Source: Congeria kusceri (Eukaryota > Mollusca > Bivalvia > Myida > Dreissenidae). Taken from it: a stretch of 64,000 nt of DNA. Positions 55,180-64,000 of this stretch are shown one piece after another. How positions within the stretch are numbered: position 1 is the stretch's first letter; every line of letters begins with the position of its first letter. Both the position numbers and the translations under genes were made by a program. The DNA is taken from assembly GCA_027627225.1 (NCBI GenBank), contig JAPFQT010000368.1, positions 62,001 to 126,000 on the forward strand. The letters run 5' to 3'. The notes beneath the pieces were generated by a model, which saw nothing but the letters and a program-made list of their open reading frames with translations, did no database searches and was not told the origin of the DNA.

Positions 55180-55376
55180 CTGTCATGGATATGTAGGCTG
55201 TTTGGCTAGCGCATTGGTTGGTACACTTGCTTCTCACCATGACGATCGTGGTTCAATTCCATGTCCCGGTGGATGTGAGTTTGGTTGGTGGTCACCTTAC
55301 CGGACAGGTGGGATTTCCCCTTCCCCCGCACAGCACAAGACCACACCAAAATTAAAAAAAAAAGATATTTCTGTAA
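55180..55376 (+). mobile_element. tRNA-derived SINE, second family
   Basis: A tRNA-like head with box A-like TTTGGCTAGCGCATTGGTTGG and box B-like GGTTCAATTCC is followed by a GTGAGTTTGGTTGGTGGTCA body and ends in an A-rich tail (AAAATTAAAAAAAAAA). It differs from the SINE at 17724-18110. Confidence 0.75.
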
Positions 55377-55623
55377 AAATAAAAATAAATTAAATAGCTA
55401 GAAATTGCAGCTATGATTCAACATTCGTCCCAACTTTCAATGTGTCTCTGGAAGTAATTTTTAGGTAGGGGCGCATGGGCACACCTCAGGTCCTCACATA
55501 ATGCAGCTTCAGCACGGAAGGACCTTTATAAACCTCGAAATATACATACACACTCATGTAGTGAAGAACGTGTACATTGCCTTGAATACCTTTAATAACT
55601 GTGTAACGTGTGTATGTTTCCAG

Positions 55624-55759
55624 CGACTACAAGGAGTACCACACGGACTCCACGGTGAAGTTTGTGGTGAAGCTGACGCCGGAGAATCTGGCCAAGTCGG
55701 AGGAGATTGGATTACACAAGGTGTTCAAACTGCAGTCCACCATCACTACGTCATCCATG
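55624..55759 (+). CDS. TOP2: TOP2 exon 21
   Basis: Acceptor TGTATGTTTCCAG, donor ATG|GTAAGT, phase 2 in and 0 out. It codes DYKEYHTDSTVKFVVKLTPE, NLAKSEEIGLHKVFKLQSTI and TTSSM, aligned with human DYREYHTDTTVKFVV and LHKVFKLQ. Confidence 0.97.
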
Positions 55760-55882
55760 GTAAGTGGGTTCAAAAATATTCACTTGAGGCCAGTCATCAA
55801 AATTTAATAAATAGCAGTTTGGCCAAACAATCTCAAATTGACAGGTGTGTTTTTTTAAACATGACAACATTAAGAAATATTT

Positions 55883-56112
55883 GAGGCGCGTTGTGAGAAA
55901 ACCGGTCTTAATGCATGTGCGTAGTGTCGTCCCGGATTAGCCTGTGCAGTCCGCTTTTATGGTATTTTCTGCTTCAATGAAGTCTCTTCTAAACATAACT
56001 CCACTGTAGGCGGAAAGTGCTGTCCTGGATTAGCCTGTGCGGACTGCACAGGCTAATCTGGGACGACACTTTACGCACATGCATTAAGACCGGTTTTTTC
56101 ACGACGCGCCAC
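55883..56112. mobile_element. Palindromic foldback element P, copy 3 (internal deletion)
   Basis: Same ends as 24655-24911 but the left inner hairpin is shortened (AGCCTGTGCAGTCCGC runs directly into TTTTATGGTATTTTCTG). Confidence 0.85.
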
Positions 56113-57519
56113 ATTTAATTATCCAAAGATCAGTTTACTTTACAAGATAACAGAGAATACTAGGTATGTGCTGATTAAAGGTAAGTTTATTAAGGGAGGC
56201 TTAGAAAACCTGAGCCATGAGCCTCTGTGTATCCCGTTGTTTCATGACTTTAATTTAGGGATGGCAAAACTATTCGATTGAATTACCACAATTCGAATAG
56301 TTAAAACACCATTTGAATATTCACAAATTTGTATTGTTTACAAAAACTTGATCATAAAAAGTATTTTTCTTTCAACATGAAGTATTTCACCAATAGATAC
56401 CTCAAGTTATACCGTGTTTTTAATAGAAGGGACAGTGTCATGTGTCAGACTACATTTAAGATATTGAATATACGAGTAGGTGTCAGCAGTCACTCATCTA
56501 GTTGCCAGTAAGACACACCTTCATCAGACAACGTGAAACCACAATGGTTAATTGAAAATAACACCTTAAAAGTGTAGCAACAATTTATTACAGAAGTGTG
56601 ATCACACATTTAGCAGTCATTATAGCCGATAAATATTGCTCAAATTAAAAGTATGCTTATTGAGAGGTATGTATCCAAAAACAGATTAGAAATGTGTGGA
56701 TTAGGTATTTTGGTATTCGATGCCATCATACTTTATTTTGATTTTTTTTTTAAATGAAAGAAAACATATTATCACATGCTATACCTTGTTTGCGTTGTAA
56801 TACAGCCATTACGAACATTTTTATCTTACACATGTGGGAGATAACATTTTGAGCGTTTTGATTGGCTTCATATTCTTTGACTGACCAATCACGACGTTAT
56901 TTTTGTGAAATGACATTGTCTGCATGAATTGACGTCACGTCAGTACACATCTTTGATGATTTACCGACTTTTGTTGGTGAAATAAGAAGGGTTTAATTTC
57001 GTTCAAAAAGCTTGTGATAAAAACGATCTGACACTTATCATTTTATACCATATTTATTAAACTCGTCCAGGAAATTTGTTTAGTAAGCACGCCAAAGGCT
57101 CGCTTACTAACAAAATTCCTGAACTCGTTTCATAAAATATGGTATGAAATGGCAACTTGTGTCAGATCCTATATTTAAATAACATTGAAATATAACATGA
57201 CATCACAAATATCATCAAAATGATGTCACTATACTGTGTTTGTTTCTTTTATCCCACTATGTGGAAATACAATGTGGAAGTTTTATCCCACATGGTGTTA
57301 TTTTGTCAATGTCAGCCTGATGATGGCATAAAAATGGGATATAAACTCAGGGAGCGTACTCAAGATCTCCCCCAAAGACACCAAGGACTGGTTCTACCCA
57401 GGAAACGGATTCAAAAGTGTCTGAATAAGCCTTAGGCTTTCGATGCAATTGAGCTAAAATAAGTAGGTTTAAACTAATAATGGCGAGATGATGGGATAAA
57501 AACTGAATATATTCTCTAG
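56113..57519. repeat. Rest of intron 21, containing a long foldback at 57027-57169
   Basis: GATCTGACACTTATCATTTT followed by ATACCATATTTATTAAACTC is mirrored by GAGTTCG... reversed arms ending TGTGTCAGATC. Arms are about 65-70 bases around a small loop near 57098. The remaining intron shows nothing recognised. Confidence 0.6.
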
Positions 57520-57715
57520 GTGCTGTTTGACCACAACAACTGCATCAAGAGGTACGACTGCGTAGAGGAGATACTGCGTGAGTTCTTTGACTTGCGGCTG
57601 GAGATGTACAAGAGACGCAAGGACTACCTGGAGGGCATGCTAGCAGCAGAGTCTCTCAGGTTCGACAACATCGCGAGATTCATCATGGAGAAGATTGAGG
57701 GAACCGTTACTATTG
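57520..57715 (+). CDS. TOP2: TOP2 exon 22
   Basis: Acceptor TATTCTCTAG, donor ATTG|GTATGT, phase 0 in and 1 out. It codes VLFDHNNCIKRYDCVEEILR, EFFDLRLEMYKRRKDYLEGM, LAAESLRFDNIARFIMEKIE and GTVTI, as in the human C-gate approach helix. Confidence 0.97.
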
Positions 57716-58111
57716 GTATGTCCTCCACTCCTGTGTCCCATCTCATGCGGTGTTGTATAGGCTGGCATTTTCTCATCTGTTTATGGCATCAATGGATAAT
57801 AAGACTTAAGGGATTTCTTGGGGGCTTTCAGTGTTGTTGCTGTTTTTTTCAGCCATTGGGAGAATTGTAGCTTGTCACGATTAATTCTATAATTTAGAAA
57901 TAAAAAAATAAAAAAGAAATTTCCAAGATTTATTTCATATCACTTTGCCCTCCCATTATACAAACAGTCTGCTTATATTACAATAATTATTATATGCACT
58001 TTTTCTTATTGTCTGATAATACTTTGTTGACTTCCCAACAGTGGTCAAAATTAGAAACAAGCCAGTATGCTCTGGTAAATTCTGAACTGGGCTTCCTCGC
58101 ATACATAGTTT

Positions 58112-60000
58112 CATATCAGTGTTTTTATGCCCCAGGCATCTTGATGCAGGAGGCATATAGTGATCGTCCTGTCCGTCCGTGACAAGTTTAAGTAGATTTT
58201 ACCGTTTCGTCTAGCACCAACACCACTTACTAACAACACTTTGATACTTAGACAGTTGTTGCTTATTACCATTCCCTATCTACCCATATCATTCAACCTT
58301 ACTTTGACCTTGACCTAATTTGAACTTATAATAATTCAGAAGTGCCATTTCTTGGTAAACTAGATTTTACAGTTTCGTCTAGCACCAACACCGCTTACTA
58401 CAACACTTAGATATTTACGCAGTTGTTACTTATGACAGTTCCCAATCCACCCATATCACCCAACCAGGGTTGTCATTAAGAGCCGGCAGCCAGCCAAATT
58501 CACCGTTTCAAACGCGATATGGGCCGGCTAAAATTTTCAAAGAAATAAAAATAAATTAATGAGTATCATGTTCTGAAAGCCAGTCTTCAACCTCAACACA
58601 CACTAATCCATATTGGATGTAAATACTCATGTTAATATCCAACAAGTTTTCCTCGTAACAGTTTCCATTTTAATTCCAAGACATGTATATTTCGTCACCC
58701 CACATTTAAAATCTCCAATTTATAAAATGCAACAAAACAGCATTAAGATTTTTTGACACCTTCGATATTTCTCTTAAAATGCTAATTTATTGATGCTCTA
58801 TCGACTGCTTATGTTGTTTAGTTACAGTCGTATTGATTGATGCTTTTTTACACTGACCATGTGCTCAGCGTGTAATATATTAGCCACAAACTGCTCGACA
58901 GTGGACCCAATTGAGCCGTCACATCAAAGACTTATGAAGTCAAACCGACACCGTTGCTAATGGCTTGCAGATTTGGAAGCCCTTCTAATTGCTGACGTCA
59001 CACTTTTGCTAATAGTTTCAACAGGCGTTACTCCTAATGACTCGTGTTTTTAAAGGGTTTTATTGTTCTTCAGAATTAATTGCAAGGTAATTTGAACCCA
59101 GTGTTTTATTGAAAAAACAAACTTTATGAATTCATAATATGAATTAATAATTAACAAAATATAATAAATATAAAATAAAAATTTTCGAATTCCAAAAAAG
59201 TGTATTAGACTATTAATATACACGTAGTTAAATCTGTAAAAATTATTTAAAATGTGTTGTGAATTTAAGAAGTAAAGTCGTACAAACTCACACAAAAGTT
59301 AACTGCTTTATTATTTTTTCCTTCTTTTTTGTTTTCTATAATTAATTTCTATAATTAATTCTACAAAATCTGAACTATTAAAATTAATTAAGTAAAAATG
59401 TGTAAATTTCATACGTCAAACTATCATGAATCTTGTGTTCAAGATCACTCAGATGCTAGGATTTTGCATGTAAATTTCAAATATTTGGGGGGGGGGGCAT
59501 ATGCAGAACTCCTACATCACTCACTCCACGTTTGAAGCTCTGGCCTCCCCAATGTGTAATTAATCCTTCTTGAAAAAACCTGCCCGACCTTACTTTGACC
59601 ATGACCTTGACCTAATTTGCACTTAAAATAATTCAAATGGTCTGTTCCTTGGTTAACTAGATTTTACCATTTCGTCTAGCACCAACACCGCTTGCTACAA
59701 CACTTTGATACTTACACAGTTGGTGCTTATGAGCATCTCCAATCCACCCATATCACCCAACTTTACTTTGACCTTGACCTTGAACTAATGTGGACTTATA
59801 ATAATTCAAAAGTGCCATTTCTTGATTAACTAGATTTTACTGTTTCGTCTAGCACCAACACCACTTACTACAACACTTGGATATTTACTTATGACCGTTC
59901 CCAATTCACCCATACCACCCAACCTCACCTTGACCTTATTTAGACTAAGAAATGGGCTACCAAGCACCAACTGGGGGCATATGTGTTTATCAAACACAGA
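58112..60000 (+). repeat. About 190-bp satellite in intron 22, split by repeat C copy 2
   Basis: TAGATTTTACCGTTTCGTCT plus AGCACCAACACC recurs at about 58194, 58364, 59650 and 59832, with CTTTGACCTTGACCTAATTT. The array is interrupted at about 58470-59560 by repeat C (homologous to 16500-17050) and AT-rich flanks. Confidence 0.75.
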
Positions 60001-61170
60001 ATCTTGTTTTAGGTCCATTTTGGGGCCGAATTTTGGCCCCATTCCCCTGCTTTAAATGTATATATTTAGGGCCCCGCACATTTTTTGCCGGTGCCCTATA
60101 GTAATCACCCTGTCTGTACATCCGTCTGTCCGTCCACATTTTTTATGTTTTTCTTTCATAACTTCATATCCGTTTCAGCTATTAATTTGAAACTTCATGG
60201 GTGGATAGATCTCATTAAGGAGAAGTGCAGTGCACAAGAACCATTACTCTGCTCTTCATAGTTCTGGAGTTATTGCCATTTGTTAATTTTTTATACTGTG
60301 TTTTTGCCTGGAGCATAACTCTTATTAACTTCCTAGGTGGATAGATCTCATTGAGGAGAAGTGCAGTGCACAAGAACCGTTACTCTGCACTTCATAATTC
60401 TAGATTTATTGCCCTTTGTTAATTTTTCTTGCCTGGAGCATAACTCGTAGACTATAAGAGGTATTATATTGAAACTTCATAGGTGGATAGATCTCATTGA
60501 GGAGAAGTGCAGTGCATAAGAACCATTACTCTGCACTTTATAATTCTGGAGTTATTGCCCTTTGTTTATTTTTCATTTTCAGGCAAAGTCAACTTTTGGT
60601 TTCAGCTCTCTAACTTCAGAACAAATTGAAATATCTTAATGAAACTTTATCCATAGATACCTTATATTGAGACCTGGCTTGGGATTACATAGGGGGTGGA
60701 TGGGTTACTGTCAAGGTCGTCGTTACAAAAAATAGAAAAACTGTTTCCGCTCAATTACTCGAGAACGAATTGAGCTATTGTAATTCAACTTCATACATAG
60801 ATACCTTTTACCAAGACATCGCTTGGGATTGCATAGGGGGGATCAAGGTCAAGGTCACCGTTACTAAAAATAGAAAAACGGTTCCTCACCTTCAAATATG
60901 CTATCATTCGGGGCCCGCTGCCACTCCTGTGACAAAGCTCTAGTTTTCCCCTATATTTACCTTCAAATTCCCCTCAGAATATAAGCTTAATGAAAAAAAA
61001 AAATAACCAAAATCGGACAAAAATTGACTGAGATATAGGAATTTTCGTAAACAATCCCAGCAATTTTTCATCAAACCAAGTTAGTGCAGAATCTAAGTTA
61101 TCATTTTTAGCAGAACAATTCATTAATGTTTTATAACAAAGTAGAATATAAAGATGTAATAATGCTTTCT
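60001..61170. repeat. MITE split by an inserted 0.9-kb tandem-repeat block
   Basis: The MITE starts TTTTGGGGCCGAATTTTGGCC at 60010 and resumes near 60945 (CCCTATATTTACCTTCAAAT). In between (about 60067-60944) are three units with GGTGGATAGATCTCATTGAG and GAGAAGTGCAGTGCA, then two units of the 137-bp satellite type (ACTAAAAATAGAAAAACGG). Confidence 0.6.
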
Positions 61171-61629
61171 AATTGACATCCCCTTTCGGCGTATAATTTT
61201 GATGACAGCTTCCCAAGGGTTGTCTTGTGACTTTCCAGACGACCAGATAAGGCATGTACATGCATAATTATTGATGGAATATCTTTCAACGTGCACAGGA
61301 CATAAAATCAGGGTGAACAATTGCGCCAAAAAAAAAATCTAATGTTTTCATAGACATGGAAATGAATAACAGACCCGTTAGTGATATTCGTCTGTTAAAG
61401 GGTAGATTATGTAGACATTCCTTATTTAAAAACTTTGTTATTTTCATCTTAAAACATCTGCTACCTTATTAAATAATAATCCATTGCAATATTTTACACA
61501 GACCAATGAATTGTAGACTAAAACACAAAGATTTTAACTCTATTCCTTGTGGACTGTACATTTAGTCTTTGCCTCAATTGTTCAGATCACTAGTCCATTT
61601 GGGCTCGTTGCTTAGCATAATCACTAGCC

Positions 61630-62275
61630 ACAACGCGCTTCTACTAGCCAGAAGTCTCATAAAAGCACTACGAAACCCAAAGTACATGTACTACAAAACC
61701 CAAAGCACTACGAAACCCAAAGCTCTTCTACTAGCCAGAAGTCTTTCAAAAAAGCTCTACAAAAGCCAAAGCACTACAAAACCCAAAGCTCTTCTACTAG
61801 TCAGAAAGTCTTTCAAAAAAGCTCTACAAAACCCAAAGCACTACGAAACCCAAAGCTCTTCTACTAGCCAGAAGTCTTTCAAAAAAGCTCTACAAAAGCC
61901 AAAGCACTACAAAACCCAAAGCTCTTCTACTAGCCAGAAGTCTTTTAAAAAAGCACTACAAAAGCCAAAGCACTACGAAACCCAAAGCTCTTCTACTAGC
62001 CAGAACTCTTTCAAAAAAGCACTACGAAACCCAAAGCTCTTCTACTAGCCAGAAGTCTTTCAAAAAAGCGCTACGAAACCCAAAGCTCTTCTACTAGTTA
62101 GAAGTCTTTCAAAAAAGCTCTACAAAACCCAAAGCTCTGCTACTAGCCAGAAGTCTTTCAAAAAAGCACTACGAAACCCAAAGCTCTGCTACTAGCCAGA
62201 AGTCTTTCAAAAAAGCTCTACAAAACCCAAAGCTCTTCTACTAGCCAGAAGTCTTTCAAAAAAGCACTACGAAAA
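61630..62275 (+). repeat. About 48-bp minisatellite, roughly 14 copies
   Basis: AAAGCACTACGAAACCCAAA + GCTCTTCTACTAGCCAGAAG + TCTTTCAA repeated with length variants. One frame stays open by chance (61569-62048). Not at an exon border. Confidence 0.88.
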
Positions 62276-62558
62276 TGCTATAAAACACACTGAATTATTC
62301 TGTGTGTGTGGGTTTTTTTTTACAGTTATCAAGTATCAATTTATTGTTTAAATGTAAGTGATGTAAATCTAATATATCTCTATTTGGTTTTCTTTTATGG
62401 CAATGCACTCCAGGTATATGATAATTGTTTTAAATGAACATTTAAGAACTGTTCATAACATTGTGTCAGGATAATTTGCTGGAAAAAAGCACTAGCCCGA
62501 CCATGCTAGTGTGTACAAATTTCCTTAGCCCCAATCAAAAGCTGGCTTCGGGCTAGTA

Positions 62559-62668
62559 CCGTAAATACTCAGTCATAAGTGGAGTGAACATACACAAATT
62601 TGTCAATTTTCTTACGATTTTTTAACCCCCCGACTAACGGATAGACTTATGACTGGGTATTTACAGCA
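62559..62668. mobile_element. Small foldback element in intron 22
   Basis: CCGTAAATACTCAGTCATAA is mirrored by TTATGACTGGGTATTTACAG about 105 bases on. A compact TIR element close to exon 23. Confidence 0.6.
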
Positions 62669-62733
62669 GGTTAGGGTGAAGACTGGAACATTTACCCTCT
62701 ACACCAAAACTGACGAGTAACCCTGACTTTCAG

Positions 62734-62831
62734 AGAACAAGAAAAAGAAGGACCTGATAGAGATGCTGGTGAGGAGAGGGTACGACTCAGACCCAGTCAA
62801 AGCTTGGAAGGATGCACAGAACAAGGGCAAG
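62734..62831 (+). CDS. TOP2: TOP2 exon 23: start of C-gate coiled coil
   Basis: Acceptor CCCTGACTTTCAG, donor AAG|GTCTGT, phase 1 in and 0 out. It codes ENKKKKDLIEMLVRRGYDSD and PVKAWKDAQNKGK. RGYDSDPVKAW is identical to vertebrate TOP2. It is the last TOP2 exon fully in the window; about 1120 codons have accumulated. Confidence 0.97.
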
Positions 62832-63399
62832 GTCTGTATGCACGGCTAATATATTGCCTTTACAGCGATTTTAAAAAAAATATTTATTTTTTTATTTTTT
62901 TACTGCTTTGGGAATGGATCCGGTATTGGGAGTTTCATGTGAAATTTGCTTAAGACTCAATTAAAACATCAAGATATTTTGTTCTGTTGGCTGCTGCTAT
63001 ATCAAGATTTATTTCAAATCCCTTTCGTCTTCTAATATAGAAACACATTTACTACCCATTTTGCTCAGTCTTTACCTGAATATTCTGTTTGTTTCCTTAT
63101 CATGCAAACCACTCACATTATCACGGGGAAAAATATTGAGAACGTGTGGAGGGAATATATACTCCAGAGCTTGAAGAATAGACTCCGTTTCATCCCCAAA
63201 TTGGCCTTAAAGCTCTACATTTAAAATGACCTCAATAATATTGTATCCCGCTGCAGGTGTAGTTAAATTCATAATTATGTAGATGCCCGAGTTAGAAGCA
63301 ACTTGCCATTTGACAGAAAATGTAGAAGAGGGGCTAAATTGCATAGATGTATTGCCTTTAATGAGTTCCCAGATTATATTTAAATGTCCTCAATAATAT
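62832..63399. other. Intron 23 left part, no gene seen
   Basis: AT-rich. A segment near 63120-63220 resembles a diverged MITE. Nothing else recognised before the acceptor array. Confidence 0.45.
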
Positions 63400-64000
63400 T
63401 AAATCCCACTACAGGTTGTGGACGAGGACCTCAAACTTTACTGAACACTAACCCATTATTCTGTTACCCACTACAGGTTGTGGAAGAGGACCTTAAACTT
63501 TACTCGACACTAACCTATTATTCTATGTTACCCACTACAGGTTGTGGACGAGGACCTCAAACTTTACTCAACACTGACCCAGTGTTCTGTTACCCACTGC
63601 AGGTTGTGGATGAGGACCTCAAACTTTACTCAACACTGACCCAGTGTTCTATGTTAGCCACTACAGGTTGTGTGGACGAGGATCTCAAACTTTACTCAAC
63701 ACTAACCCAGTGTTCTATGTTACCCACTACAGGTTGTGCACGAGGACCTCAAACTTTACTCGACACTAACCCAGTGTTCTATGTTACCCACTACAGGTTG
63801 TGTGGAGGAGGATCTCAAACTTTACTCAACACTAACCCAGTGTTCTATGTTACCCACTACAGGTTGTGGACGAGGACCCTCAAACTTTACTCGACACTAA
63901 CCCATTATTGTATGTTACCCACTACAGGTTGTGTGGACGAGGATCTCAAACGTTACTCAACACTAACCCAGTGTTCTATGTTACCCACTACAGGTTTTGG
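63400..64000 (+). repeat. TOP2: Probable exon 24 acceptor array, ten copies, open at window edge
   Basis: The unit of 62-66 bases is TATGTTACCCACTACAG then GTTGTGGACGAGGACCTCAA ACTTTACTC. Acceptors precede 63415, 63477, 63541, 63603, 63667, 63733, 63797, 63863, 63928 and 63994. The exon-like part codes VVDEDLKLY, a fair match to the VPDEEEN that follows this point in human TOP2A. The first copy meets TGA after TAC. Which copy, if any here, is the true exon start cannot be told because the exon body lies beyond 64000. Confidence 0.85.

Noticed and set aside
61569..62048. 159-codon protein
   Set aside because: Open frame produced by a 48-bp minisatellite; no initiation context or homology.

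Overview
The window is animal nuclear DNA. It has GT-AG introns, a split housekeeping gene, LTR retrotransposons, tRNA-derived SINEs, foldback elements and many minisatellites. The repeat content (intronic satellites with runs like 'gagttatgcccctt', SINEs ending in CAAACAAACAAA, BEL/Pao and Ty3/gypsy elements) suggests a bivalve mollusc, possibly a heterodont clam or mussel. That is inference from repeat style, not proof.

The backbone is one + strand gene, DNA topoisomerase II (TOP2). Twenty-two exons from 14636 to 62831 are placed by homology, splice consensus and unbroken reading phase. A probable short first exon lies at 10339-10374. Together they carry 1120 codons, from the N-terminus through the GHKL ATPase, QTK loop, TOPRIM, winged helix with the catalytic Tyr, tower and start of the C-gate coiled coil. 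The C-terminal part lies beyond the right edge. I saw no frameshift or stop in the exons, so the gene looks functional.

Left of TOP2, on the - strand, is most of a Ty3/gypsy-type retrotransposon (about 1-8.5 kb). Its Gag has a ComEA-like helix-hairpin-helix and an SR-rich repeat domain. A UUUAAAC slippery heptamer in the correct phase links Gag to Pol. Pol ends in a PHD finger after the integrase. A further ORF of at least 505 codons, with a C2H2-like motif, follows pol, remains open at the window edge and has a splice acceptor just upstream. This copy is damaged: a TAG in the protease active site, a frameshift, and a 19-bp duplication in RT. A decayed RecQ-like helicase fragment (9.33-9.86 kb, -) lies between it and TOP2.

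TOP2 introns are full of repeats. They include a 3'-truncated BEL/Pao element inside a 137-bp satellite (intron 18), a nested pair of TIR transposons (intron 1), a MITE family with 5-bp target duplications and a 1-kb relative, a palindromic element in three copies, two SINE families and several minisatellites.

The most unusual pattern is that many minisatellites sit exactly across TOP2 exon-intron borders. Each copy repeats the splice site with some adjoining exon or intron: acceptors of exons 11 and 12, donor of exon 17, what is probably the acceptor of exon 24, and smaller donor duplications at exons 2 and 20. This gives the gene dozens of decoy splice sites. For exons 11 and 17 the nearest decoys would bring in an in-frame stop.
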